Positions 14,213-21,519 of a DNA stretch of 64,000 nt are shown in pieces. Position numbers and translations under genes: made by a program. The DNA lies in the NCBI GenBank assembly GCA_937991435.1, contig CALKPY010000007.1, positions 1-64,000 on the forward strand, given 5' to 3'. Under the pieces are notes generated by a model. That model was given only the letters and a program-made list of their open reading frames with translations, searched no databases and was not told the origin of the DNA. The stretch comes from an uncultured Acidimicrobiales bacterium. GTDB lineage: Bacteria; Actinomycetota; Acidimicrobiia; Acidimicrobiales; UBA10347. Numbering within the stretch: position 1 is the first letter of the stretch; every line of letters starts with the position of its first letter.

Positions 14213-14608
14213 CTACCGGCCACAGAAACCACACTCGTCGTCGTCGTCGTCGTCGTCGTCCATGAACCAGCCTTGATTCGGGTCCGACTCGGGTTCTTCG
14301 TCGATCCACTCCCAAGGAGTGTCGGCGTCGCCGTGAATCAGGTTCGGCCAAACCGCGACAGCGGTTGGCTTATTCATGTCGATTCCGAGCATACGGTTCT
14401 CGTCGTCGCCCATCGCCGGGTCAGCAATTCCGTTCATCTCAGCGGCCAGAGCGTAGAAGTCCTTGCCTCCGAAGACTCCGTAGCCTTCGTAGTCGGTTTC
14501 GCACCAGCGGTTTCCTTTGTTGTCGATCATCACGACAGGACGCTTGTGTCCATCGTCAGAGCAGATCTGCTCGTCGTCGTTCTGAGCGAACCAGCTAAAC
14601 ATACCCAT
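14213..14608 (-). CDS. Acidic protein with poly-Asp tract (131 aa)
   Basis: The N-terminal domain contains Cys residues, and the C-terminus has eight consecutive Asp residues encoded by a GTC/GAC trinucleotide run, then ECGFCGR. The gene follows the large minus-strand RNA leader (15550-14609) with ATTAGGAGAACG as ribosome binding site, the same arrangement as the 25502 gene after the plus-strand RNA. Regulation by that leader is possible. Confidence 0.6.
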   Translation of the reverse strand: MGMFSWFAQNDDEQICSDDGHKRPVVMIDNKGNRWCETDYEGYGVFGGKDFYALAAEMNGIADPAMGDDENRMLGIDMNKPTAVAVWPNLIHGDADTPWEWIDEEPESDPNQGWFMDDDDDDDDECGFCGR

Positions 14609-15550
14609 AGTTCTCGTTCTCCTAATGGTGTTGGGTGACTGTATTCGTGGGCTGCCGGGCTTGATCCCGGCGTGGCGGCCTGATTACCGATGCCCGTAAA
14701 ACGTGCTGAAAGATTCCGGCGGCTACCAACGGCCGGAATCTCTCAGGGTCTTTATCCTCCCCGTCGCCGGTGAGTCGAAGCGGTCTCGCTTGGTTCCTTC
14801 GTTGTACCTCTCCCAGCGCCTGCTGCGGCGCTGGTGTCAATGGCAGGCCGTCAGGCCCGAGAGTCGTGTACCGCCCTCCCCGAAGGGCTGGCGACGTGTG
14901 CGCTCTCTCCCCGCCTCTGCGGGTTTGTCTGGAGTGCAGGAAACTTGAGATCAAAGCTTCAGACACGCCGTACTGCTTAGCGAGATCTTTTTGAAGGATC
15001 CCCCCTTTAGCGTGCTTGACTCGAATTTCTTTCCGATCTGATTCCGTCAGTTTCGACGGGAACGGGTTAGCCACGACCACTCGGCCACGCTTCGCCTTAT
15101 CCCTCATGTTGTCGGCGTGAGTGCCGATTCGAAGGTGTTGCGGGTTGTAGCAGGTTGGTGTGTCGCACGAGTGCAGAATGTGGCGGCCTGACGGGATTGG
15201 ACCCTTAGCAAGTTCGTATGCTCGACGGTGGACTTTGAGCTTCCTGTTTTGGAAGGTTAGTTGTCCGTATCCGTCTGCGGTTGAACTGTAAGGCCAAATC
15301 CAGCAGTCGCTTGTCTGCCTCCGTGTTGACAACTCGGTGACTAGAAATTCGTGTGCTTTCATCTTCCTCCTTGTACCAGATGAAGCAGCCCGAAGGCGCT
15401 TGGATTACGTGAATGCTCAGCGTGTGAAGCTGTAGGGCTTAACCCTGCATCCGTCTTTCGATTCTATCGCTTCCTGCGAGACTCCCGGGCTAGATCCTTA
15501 CGGTTCCGGTGAGAGCGTCTTACTCGTCTCTATGGCTGCTATGTGCTTGT
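14609..15550 (-). ncRNA. RNA unit A: long structured leader carrying an HNH gene
   Basis: Transcription predicted from the cassette at 15557-15585 starts ACAAGCACATAGCAG, matching unit B at 24766 (ATAAGCACATAGCAC). Both contain AAGGATCTAGCCCGGG about 55-70 bases in. An HNH gene begins about 190 bases downstream. After its conserved domains the sequence is again hairpin-rich: CCAGCGCC/GGCGCTGG and a 9-bp stem GATTCCGGC/GCCGGAATC at about 14711-14741. It ends at the ribosome binding site of the 14608 gene. No biochemical class is recognised. Confidence 0.5.
14622..15362 (-). CDS. HNH homing-type endonuclease inside RNA unit A
   Basis: Residues 18-90 carry the HNH core: CWIWPYSSTADGYGQL, HRRAYELAKGPIP, LHSCDTPTCYNPQHL. 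A C-terminal helix-turn-helix follows (about 110-150, DLAKQYGVSEALISSFL), the usual specificity part of phage HNH endonucleases. The last 90 codons (after about residue 155) look like translated structural RNA rather than protein (RGGERAHTSPALRGG), so the functional protein may end earlier. AAGGAGGAAG precedes the ATG. Its location within a promoter-driven RNA parallels intron- or leader-borne homing genes. Confidence 0.75.
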   Translation of the reverse strand: MKAHEFLVTELSTRRQTSDCWIWPYSSTADGYGQLTFQNRKLKVHRRAYELAKGPIPSGRHILHSCDTPTCYNPQHLRIGTHADNMRDKAKRGRVVVANPFPSKLTESDRKEIRVKHAKGGILQKDLAKQYGVSEALISSFLHSRQTRRGGERAHTSPALRGGRYTTLGPDGLPLTPAPQQALGEVQRRNQARPLRLTGDGEDKDPERFRPLVAAGIFQHVLRASVIRPPRRDQARQPTNTVTQHH

Positions 15551-15556
15551 ATATAT

Positions 15557-15585
15557 ATTATCGGAGTTTAGGGGTGAACCTTTAG
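15557..15585 (-). promoter_or_regulatory. Promoter of RNA unit A
   Basis: Minus strand: -35 CTAAAG (15580-15585), 17-bp spacer GTTCACCCCTAAACTCC, -10 GATAAT (15557-15562), then ATATAT and +1 near 15550. Confidence 0.75.
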
Positions 15586-15600
15586 CCAAACAAGCAAGAT

Positions 15601-15615
15601 GATCCGAATGGCCTA
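15601..15615. promoter_or_regulatory. Operator-like element GATCCGAATGGCCTA
   Basis: Between the RNA A promoter and the divergent gene at 15646; matches the 7057, 17645 and 46695 copies. Confidence 0.5.
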
Positions 15616-15645
15616 CGACAGCCACCGTCCAGTAAAGTGCCGACC

Positions 15646-15984
15646 ATGACCAATGATTTCAAGTTCTTAGCTTCGCCGCAACACGGACACATCCGAGTCG
15701 AGATCTACGGCAACACATTCGACTTCGCTCGGACCGAAGCCCAAGAATTCGCCGCGAAGCTAGTCCAAGCAGCTCGACGGGAACTCACTCATGAAGCGAA
15801 GTACCGCGAGGTGCTCAAGGCGTTCACCGATCTCGGGCTGGGCGTCTCCTACGCCGAAGCGATGCCTCAAAGCCTCGTCGCCGACATTCTCGAAGACTAC
15901 TTCGAGTCCCAGCTCCAGGCGCCGAAGTCGGACTCGCTCGACCAGCTTCCCCAGTCCGCGACCGATCTTCTCGCCCGAGGCTAA
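15646..15984 (+). CDS. Hypothetical protein (112 aa)
   Basis: Start ATG 15646 (GTG 15637 is an alternative). A small beta-hairpin N-terminus (HGHIRVEIYGNTFDFA) is followed by helices, ending in an acidic Gln-rich tail. It lies alone on the plus strand between RNA units A and D. No family recognised. Confidence 0.55.
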   Translation: MTNDFKFLASPQHGHIRVEIYGNTFDFARTEAQEFAAKLVQAARRELTHEAKYREVLKAFTDLGLGVSYAEAMPQSLVADILEDYFESQLQAPKSDSLDQLPQSATDLLARG

Positions 15985-16020
15985 AACGACGAAAGCCCCA
16001 ACCCGGTTGGTTTCACGATG

Positions 16021-16042
16021 CCCTTGGATATTCGGGCTGTGG
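16021..16042. repeat. 22-bp direct repeat, copy 1
   Basis: CCCTTGGATATTCGGGCTGTGG. The second copy at 16502-16523 differs at one base. Copy 1 lies in the loop closed by the terminal stem of RNA unit D. Confidence 0.85.
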
Positions 16043-16501
16043 TACTGGGGTTGGGGCTGAATCCGTCGGTCGCTACTCGCTCAGCGTTTACTCCGTCACC
16101 TTTCGGTTCTGGTCTGTCACTGAGGCCCTAGGCCTTTCATGCTGCAGCTCTTCCTCCGACTTTCACGGCGTGCACGTTCGATCCTCTCGACTGCGGTATC
16201 TATCCGAGTGAATCGCGGGCTACGTGGTTTGCAGCATTCAGGAACTTTCTTCCGGCGCTCGCTACACCTTGCTCCTCGCCTCACAGCCGCTGTGGTCCGT
16301 GCTCCGGCTCAACCCTCTAGGGGCTGATCGCTGTGATGTTTCTCAATCAAGATGAGCGCTTGATTCCGACCGAGGCATCATGACTCGATCCGGCTCATCT
16401 CCGCTATGACGGGCGGCAGCATTCCGGTGACTTGGAGGTGTAGCCACCTGCTAAGCGGTGGCCTTCCCTTCGTTCCTGTGTCTCTTCCAATGTTTTCACT
16501 C

Positions 16502-16523
16502 CCCTTGGATATTCGGGCAGTGG
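16502..16523. repeat. 22-bp direct repeat, copy 2
   Basis: CCCTTGGATATTCGGGCAGTGG, one mismatch to copy 1, 481 bp away, in the middle of RNA unit D. Such a conserved internal repeat suggests a repeated structural or protein-binding module. Confidence 0.85.
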
Positions 16524-16923
16524 GTCGTATCTCTGTTTCACTCCGCTCGATTGCGGGTTGTGGGTAGGGGCTGCCTACCGAGACTGTTGGAGACTTGGTT
16601 ACCAGTAGCCGAGAGAGGTGCATTGTGGCCTCGATCGTGTCGGGCAGCGTGGCTCTCTCTACTGGTCAAGTTGGCCCCCGGCAGTTTCGGCATCCGGTAC
16701 CCTTCACGTGATAGACAACTTGGTTTTTCCCAGCAGTCAGGGGGGCGTTAGGGGAACCGGTGCTTAACCCTCGAATCGGGTGGTCATAAGGCCTGTAGTG
16801 CGCCCGTTCAGTTCCGCGGCATGTCTGCTGCTGGTGATCTTTATGTTGTGCTAGCCCTTTGCGGTGCTTGCCGGTATTTCTCCGGCAGTGGCCCTGATGA
16901 CTAAGCTATGTGGTTATATATAT

Positions 16924-16952
16924 ATTATCGCCCGTTTGGAGCGGTAACACAA
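16924..16952 (-). promoter_or_regulatory. Promoter of RNA unit D
   Basis: Minus strand: -35 TTGTGT (16947-16952), 17-bp spacer ending CTCCAAACGGGC, -10 GATAAT (16924-16929), ATATAT, +1 near 16917. Upstream ATGGGCCAAATTACCCATT is a degenerate form of the GAATGGCC element. Confidence 0.65.
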
Positions 16953-16959
16953 TGGGTAA

Positions 16960-17609
16960 TTTGGCCCATTTCGTAGAAGCCCGGAGTTTCGCTCTCCGCC
17001 ATCGTGAGGCTCTAGCCTCGGCTCCCGGCGCCAACCTCATCGTCTCAGATAAGGTTGACTTCCACAGGTTGTTCTCCTCTTCGAACGACGGGTCTAGGCG
17101 ACCAGTTAGCGTCCCGAGTGTCGCGCTCGGCTTGCCTGTGGCGTTCGTTCCGAACCGCAGCGCAATGATCGACAGATCCGCAGGTACCGCCTGCCTTTCC
17201 TCGTACACCATCTCTTGCTGTGATTCGTCAGATCTGATCCCCGCCCACCCAACCCCCGGGGGTTGTGCTTGGTGGCGGCGCTGATTGTCACGCCCGCTGG
17301 TTTGCGGTATGTGTGGTGCGAGTGAGTCACGCCCAAGCCGAAGCTTGTCTCTCCCAACCTCGCAGTCCCTCAGCCCGAGGGCTAAGAATCAGATCCTGTC
17401 GAACTCGCAAGCTCTCGCACCATCCCAGCCTGTGAGAGTGGCTCCCGTTCTCTTTCCCCCTACCTGTTACAGTGGCTCCGGAACTGTGGCTGCGCCGGTC
17501 CGGGTGGATTGAGTGGGTTTCGCTTGCGAAACTTTCTATGTTGTGTCTTCCGATTTGCGGTCCTTCTGTGAGTGGGCCTGAGCGGAAGCTCTATGTCCTT
17601 CTTGGTTAT
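16960..17609 (-). ncRNA. RNA unit C: large putative structured RNA
   Basis: Starts ATAACCAAGAAGGACATAGAGC from the cassette at 17616-17644 and runs about 650 nt to the promoter of unit D. It shares AGGATCT and AGCCCTCGGG with units A and B. Many hairpins: GGAGCCACTGTAACAGG region, TTTCGCAAGCGAAA, CCCCCGGGGGTTGGGTGGG. An ORF at 17211-16906 (MVYEERQ...) runs through the unit D promoter and is judged spurious. No terminator is evident, so C and D may be co-transcribed. Confidence 0.45.
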
Positions 17610-17615
17610 GTATTT

Positions 17616-17644
17616 ATTATCGCCCGGAATGGTCAAAGAGTAAA
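17616..17644 (-). promoter_or_regulatory. Promoter of RNA unit C
   Basis: Minus strand: -35 TTTACT (17639-17644), 17-bp spacer, -10 GATAAT (17616-17621), AATACA, +1 near 17609. TGATTCGAATGGCCTA lies immediately upstream (17645-17660). Confidence 0.65.
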
Positions 17645-17657
17645 TAGGCCATTCGAA

Positions 17658-17888
17658 TCATTCCAACGCCAACGACCAACCGGCCGGGATCGGATCACCA
17701 TCAGCATCCACCCACTCCACCAAACCCGAAGAGAAAAGCATCGAGTAAGCCACGAACGAATTCCCCGACGCGTCGACCGCGGCATACGCAGCGATCTGCA
17801 CATCCAACAGAGTAGCCGCAGGACCCGACGGCTCCGGATACAACTCGTCCAACGCACGCAGCAGCGCCGACTGATCGCCAACCCTCAC
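17658..17888 (-). CDS. Hypothetical protein (76 aa)
   Basis: The GTG at 17888 overlaps the upstream stop (GTGA) and is preferred to the GTG at 17906. Ala-rich helical start, then beta strands (NSFVAYSMLFSSGLVEWVDADGDP). No family recognised. Last gene before the RNA units. Confidence 0.5.
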   Translation of the reverse strand: MRVGDQSALLRALDELYPEPSGPAATLLDVQIAAYAAVDASGNSFVAYSMLFSSGLVEWVDADGDPIPAGWSLALE

Positions 17889-18157
17889 CGGGCACCCGCA
17901 CCCCACACGCCCTCAATATTCGCCCGATCAGACATCTCCCGATACTGACGCAACATTGACGCCGACTGCTCCCGCACCTTCTCCAACCGGATCGGAGGAC
18001 GGTCATCCCACAGAAACTGGGCCTCCTCCGCCAAGCCCCGCACCACCTGCTCATCCCAGTCCGAACCGGCGGCCTCAATCAGCGACACCAACTTATTCAA
18101 CAACTCGCCCTCAACCACGTGAGGACTCTTCACTAACGACACAACAGAATCAGCCAT
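17885..18157 (-). CDS. Helical protein (90 aa)
   Basis: Start ATG 18157 (MADSVVSLVK). Predicted all-helical with an acidic middle and Arg-rich end (RLEKVREQSASMLRQYREM). Separated from the RAMP-like gene upstream by a hairpin. No family recognised. Confidence 0.55.
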   Translation of the reverse strand: MADSVVSLVKSPHVVEGELLNKLVSLIEAAGSDWDEQVVRGLAEEAQFLWDDRPPIRLEKVREQSASMLRQYREMSDRANIEGVWGAGAR

Positions 18158-18180
18158 GCCGCACCCTACCCCAAAACCAG

Positions 18181-18213
18181 AAAGAGGACCGGGGTCGGCG
18201 ACCGGCCCTCTTT
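18181..18213. terminator. Bidirectional-looking hairpin
   Basis: AAAGAGGnCCGG pairs with CCGGnCCTCTTT, between genes 18267 and 18157. Confidence 0.6.
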
Positions 18214-18266
18214 CCATTGTGGTGTTAAGTCAATGCGGAGAACGAATCCCATCGACCAACCACGTT

Positions 18267-19043
18267 CTAGCCCATCGGAGCGACGGGATCAAATCGAGTA
18301 ACAACAAATCGGCCGTAACCCTGCGACCTCTTCGCACCCAAACCGTTCATCTCGGCACCAACCCAAAGGTGCTGCCAGAAATTACGAGCACGCTCATCAG
18401 GCTTCTTCGAGAAGTCGTAATCCGTAGCAAGCCGGAACCTCAAACGACACACGGGTACAACCTCAGTCAACGAAATCCCCGTACCCCGGAACGTCGAAAT
18501 GAACGACTGGTTCACCACAACATCATCCGGGGCCAGAACAGACTCGCCCTCATCCATCCCCGCTTCCAACGGGCGCAGCAGCGGCACCCGGACATCCAAG
18601 CAGAAGACGTGCTCGGCGATGAAACCCTTCGAGCCTTTCGCAGCCTTCCCCCACCGTTCCTTCGGCCAGGCGATGTTCGCGTTCTCTTTGATCATCGATT
18701 TGATCTGACGACCTTCGATATACAAGCCCCGCTTGTCCCGCTTGAACCCCGTCAACGCTCGACGTTCGGCCACAGTCGCTGTGGCCTCCTCCACCGTTTG
18801 CCCGGTCTCCGCCATCGTCTCCGCGACTGCATCCCGGATCAAGTCATCAGTATCGGCCAGCTTCGTGCGCAGCCAACCCTCCGTCACGTTCGCGTCCACG
18901 GGGACGCCGCCAGCGAGCGACGACACGTGAAGCTCAACATCCCACTGATGCTTGTACCGCTCGGCGCCCGCAGCAGCGAACACCGACCTTACCTGATCGT
19001 CCAATGGTGTCGGCTGCGAAATTCTCGCATCGGTCAACGTCAT
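18267..19043 (-). CDS. RAMP/Cas7-like phage protein
   Basis: 258 residues from ATG 19043. Two features recall RAMP (ferredoxin-fold) proteins of CRISPR systems: a GLYIEGRQIKSMIKEN segment (about 122-137) in the place of the usual IPGSSLKG loop, and a C-terminal Gly-rich loop GLGAKRSQGYGRF (about 232-244), the classic RAMP G-loop form. Strand-helix alternation agrees. No Cas1/2, Cas10, repeats or spacers are nearby, so a CRISPR effector is unlikely; a stand-alone nucleic-acid-binding protein is more plausible. Operon with the 191- and 414-residue genes. Confidence 0.5.
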   Translation of the reverse strand: MTLTDARISQPTPLDDQVRSVFAAAGAERYKHQWDVELHVSSLAGGVPVDANVTEGWLRTKLADTDDLIRDAVAETMAETGQTVEEATATVAERRALTGFKRDKRGLYIEGRQIKSMIKENANIAWPKERWGKAAKGSKGFIAEHVFCLDVRVPLLRPLEAGMDEGESVLAPDDVVVNQSFISTFRGTGISLTEVVPVCRLRFRLATDYDFSKKPDERARNFWQHLWVGAEMNGLGAKRSQGYGRFVVTRFDPVAPMG

Positions 19044-19047
19044 AATC

Positions 19048-19623
19048 TCATTCTCCTGTGGTGTTGGTTTCGGAATCGTCCAGCAGATCCACGGACGGAT
19101 CGATAGACGCCAGCATCCGCAGATACTCTTCAGCGCCGTACGTTTCACCGACTGTCGAATCGCCGACCTTGGCCGCCACCTTACGATGGAACGAAGCAAG
19201 AAGCATCATCCTGTTGCCCTGATTCTCGTACCGTTCCGCGATCCGTGAATGATCTGACCCCGTCATGTCGCCAGCCCGAACAAAGGTCGGGCCTTCTGGG
19301 CGGTCGACCTTATGCCACAACCCGAACGCTTCGGACTTCAGTTGAGCCAGCATGATCTCCGAGGGGCCGTCACTGCCAAGAGCTTCAGCGAACGCCGCAG
19401 CCGCCTTACGGCGCACGGTCCGATGTCTCGCCCGAGAGGCAGCAGATACCCGCTGCCGGATAATGGCTTCCCGGTTCTCCCAAAGCCAATGACGAATCCC
19501 ATCGGCACCCATCTTTGCGCACACGTGGTTGATGACGTTCTGGTGCGACACGTCGAGCTTCGGGTTAGCTTCGACAAGACTGAAGTAATGGTCGATCCAT
19601 TTGTCGAGAATAGTTTTGTGCAT
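19048..19623 (-). CDS. Conserved actinophage-type hypothetical protein (191 aa)
   Basis: The middle contains HKVDRPEGPTFVRAGDMTGSDHSRIAERY then GNRMMLLASFHRKV, a pattern I associate with hypothetical proteins next to RAMP-like genes in actinophages. The N-terminal half has a basic helix (RQRVSAASRARHRTVRRKA). It ends four bases before the RAMP-like gene, so the two are co-translated and may act together. Function is unknown. Confidence 0.6.
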   Translation of the reverse strand: MHKTILDKWIDHYFSLVEANPKLDVSHQNVINHVCAKMGADGIRHWLWENREAIIRQRVSAASRARHRTVRRKAAAAFAEALGSDGPSEIMLAQLKSEAFGLWHKVDRPEGPTFVRAGDMTGSDHSRIAERYENQGNRMMLLASFHRKVAAKVGDSTVGETYGAEEYLRMLASIDPSVDLLDDSETNTTGE

Positions 19624-19675
19624 GCCCCGAAACCTAGCCGACCCGTCCAGCTAGCGGCAAGATCCCGGACGCGAA

Positions 19676-19706
19676 AGAGGGAGCCGACCGAAGCCGACTC
19701 CCTCTT
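19676..19706 (-). terminator. UUCG-loop terminator hairpin
   Basis: On the minus strand AGAGGGAGTCGGC pairs with GTCGGCTCCCTCT around a TTCG loop; two G-U pairs mean the stem is perfect only for this strand. It follows the 19724-20968 gene. Confidence 0.75.
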
Positions 19707-19723
19707 CGCACCCCTCCCGCGGG

Positions 19724-20968
19724 TTAGGCGACCGCAGCGACCGGCTCTGAGACCTGCGGAGCGAGACGCATCGCCATGACGGCCTGAGCTTCAAGGTGAG
19801 CGGCCCGATCCGGGTTCGCTACACGCTGCGATACCGAAGTCATGGCCTGCAGTACGCCACCGGCACGATCAGACTGACCAGACTTGATGAAGTCTTCGAT
19901 GATCATGCTCTGCTCGGTCTCCTGAATGCCGACCTTCTTGGCGAGCTGCTCGATCAGGTGAACCTTGTTCGAGATAACAGACTTTGCCGAGTCGGTGGTG
20001 AGCTGGCCGATCATGCCCTCAACGAACATCGGGTCGATGAAGCTGGCGATCGCTGAAGAGGTGATCTCGGTGTAAAGGTCACGCTCGATTTCAGCGACTC
20101 GGGACGACATGAGGATGCCTTCGCCGACTGCTGCGCCGAGGTGCTTCTTCGACACGATCATGTCTGCAGCGTCACGGTAAGCATCCATGGTGATGCCGTT
20201 GTCGCAAATGAGGACCTTGAGTTCTGGGCGGAGGTTGTAGCCGCCTTCGCCGACCTCAGAGTTCGACGCGACGAACCCAGCCGATACGACGGGCAGTTCG
20301 TCGCCGGTCACGCCGTGGCGGCCGTTGACTGGATAGGGCGACACGTAGTCCTTCAGGAAGTCGGGAGCTTCGAAGTCGGCGCCGGGCACCGTGAACGAGA
20401 GCCGCATCCGAGAGTCGGAGATGTCGGCCCGGTTCAATTCGACTTCGTGACCGGAACGCTGAACGCCTTCGAGCACGCTCGTAAGCATGTCGAGGTTATC
20501 CATGCGGCGGTACTGGTTCGACAGGAACGCACGGAGGACTGCCTGTCCGTCGTCGACGATCTCGCCTGCTGCGCCTCGGGAGACGAATGCTCGAAGCATG
20601 TAGAGCTTCTCGGGGCGTGCCTGCAGGAAGCCGTTGACCGTCGAGTCGAACATTTCGGTGGCGTGCTGGTCGGCCAGTCCGTGAAGGTCCTTCAGGTATT
20701 TGCTGCCGGGCTTGATGGCTGCTTTGCCGGTTCCGATTTGAAGGCGCTGGGCCATGCCGCCCAGGGCGGTTCCGTTCGGGTTGAGGGTGAGACGATCGAA
20801 GCGGACTTCGCCGAATCCGTCAGCAAGGATGATCTTGCCGCCTTCTGCTCGGAGGTTCTTAGCCTGAACGACTTCGTCGAACTTCAGTTCAGCTTGCGCT
20901 TGAAGTCGTTCGAGTGCGTCGGTCAGGTTTGATGTCCGGACTGGGTTGATGATGGTTGAGGTGTTCAT
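19724..20968 (-). CDS. DUF932-like protein (414 aa)
   Basis: The central LRAFLSNQYRRMDNLDMLTSVLEGV resembles the hallmark (RaylSdrYrrldn) of the DUF932/YfjQ family of phage and plasmid proteins. That family often lies beside recombination or anti-defence genes but has no known biochemical function. Length is in the family range of about 300-420. The N-terminus is helical and the C-terminal third has long helices. It has its own terminator and lies downstream of the 21020-21301 gene under the GATACT promoter. Confidence 0.6.
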   Translation of the reverse strand: MNTSTIINPVRTSNLTDALERLQAQAELKFDEVVQAKNLRAEGGKIILADGFGEVRFDRLTLNPNGTALGGMAQRLQIGTGKAAIKPGSKYLKDLHGLADQHATEMFDSTVNGFLQARPEKLYMLRAFVSRGAAGEIVDDGQAVLRAFLSNQYRRMDNLDMLTSVLEGVQRSGHEVELNRADISDSRMRLSFTVPGADFEAPDFLKDYVSPYPVNGRHGVTGDELPVVSAGFVASNSEVGEGGYNLRPELKVLICDNGITMDAYRDAADMIVSKKHLGAAVGEGILMSSRVAEIERDLYTEITSSAIASFIDPMFVEGMIGQLTTDSAKSVISNKVHLIEQLAKKVGIQETEQSMIIEDFIKSGQSDRAGGVLQAMTSVSQRVANPDRAAHLEAQAVMAMRLAPQVSEPVAAVA

Positions 20969-21019
20969 TGGTTTGGTTTCCTTGTTACTTGTTGGTTGGT
21001 TGTTGTTGTGGGGATCTGG

Positions 21020-21301
21020 TTATGCCGCTGCGCCGAGTCGAGCGGACTCGTGAGCGTCATCGTTGAGGACTGCTTCGACGACGCAGTGGTTGTGCCACCG
21101 GTCAACGATTACGGCCTTGGTGTTGTTGGAGAAGGTTCCTCGGGTCGCTCCGGCTTGGCGGGCGAGAAGGTCCCAGGCGAGGTCATCCCAGTTGGCAAGC
21201 ATGTCGGCGGAGAAGCCGTCGGTGTTGCCAAGGCTGCGGAGGACTTTGACTGCCTTGTCTGCGAGTGCTGAGCGGTTCCGGATTTGCTGAATGGATTCCA
21301 T
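21020..21301 (-). CDS. Helical protein (93 aa)
   Basis: Helical throughout (LADKAVKVLRSLGNTDGFSADMLANWDDLAWDLLA). First gene after the promoter at 21367-21395, with GGAGC eight to twelve bases before the ATG. Likely co-transcribed with the DUF932-like gene. No family recognised. Confidence 0.55.
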   Translation of the reverse strand: MESIQQIRNRSALADKAVKVLRSLGNTDGFSADMLANWDDLAWDLLARQAGATRGTFSNNTKAVIVDRWHNHCVVEAVLNDDAHESARLGAAA

Positions 21302-21366
21302 TTTGTGTGTTGCTCCTGTTGTCTGTGTTGCTATTGTTAGCAGGTTGAATTGTTGTTGTCCATATA

Positions 21367-21395
21367 AGTATCGGAATCCTCTCAGGCTTCTTTAG
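21367..21395 (-). promoter_or_regulatory. GATACT-class promoter with a normal leader
   Basis: Minus strand: -35 CTAAAG (21390-21395), 17-bp spacer, -10 GATACT (21367-21372). About 59 bases of leader and a GGAGC ribosome site precede ATG 21301, so this one is not leaderless. Confidence 0.7.
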
Positions 21396-21410
21396 TGGTT
21401 TGTCAGAATT

Positions 21411-21423
21411 CTTTCTGAGAAAT
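21411..21423. promoter_or_regulatory. Operator-like CTTTCTGAGAAAT
   Basis: Copy of the ATTTCTGAGAAAT palindrome between the divergent promoters at 21367 and 21436, placed to control both. Confidence 0.55.
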
Positions 21424-21435
21424 TTGGGGCAGCCC

Positions 21436-21464
21436 TTGCTACGGCTCACTGCCTCTGCTAATCT
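21436..21464 (+). promoter_or_regulatory. Promoter of the recombination operon
   Basis: -35 TTGCTA (21436-21441), 17-bp spacer, -10 TAATCT (21459-21464). About 50-base leader and GGGAGAAACAC before ATG 21520. Confidence 0.65.
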
Positions 21465-21519
21465 GAAGGGACCCCACCGCACGCAACACCCAGTCGCAAA
21501 ACAACACAGGGAGAAACAC

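Larger units (their letters stand above)
15983..16917 (-). ncRNA. RNA unit D: large putative structured RNA
   Basis: Predicted to start ATAACCACATAGC, six bases after GATAAT, and to end after a stem pairing AGCCCCAACC (16058-16049) with GGTTGGGGCT (16003-15994), followed by TTCGTCGTTTT. About 930 nt with no convincing coding frame; open frames are short and lack ribosome sites. It contains two 22-bp direct repeats and many local hairpins, including CCGGAGAAATACCGG and GAGGGTTGAG-type stems. Size and phage setting recall GOLLD- or ROOL-type RNAs, but no consensus was matched. Confidence 0.55.

Noticed and set aside
14235-14258. Trinucleotide microsatellite as a phase-variation tract
   Set aside because: The GTC run encodes poly-Asp in frame; length change would not shift the frame, so it is not a switch.
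16906-17211. 101-codon minus ORF (MVYEERQ...) in RNA unit C
   Set aside because: It runs through the promoter of RNA unit D and its last residues are translated AT repeat. The earlier part has no recognisable fold. Kept only as a remote possibility.
18267-19043. CRISPR-Cas effector interpretation of the RAMP-like gene
   Set aside because: No repeat-spacer array, adaptation genes or Cas10-like gene are seen, so a complete CRISPR system is not supported.
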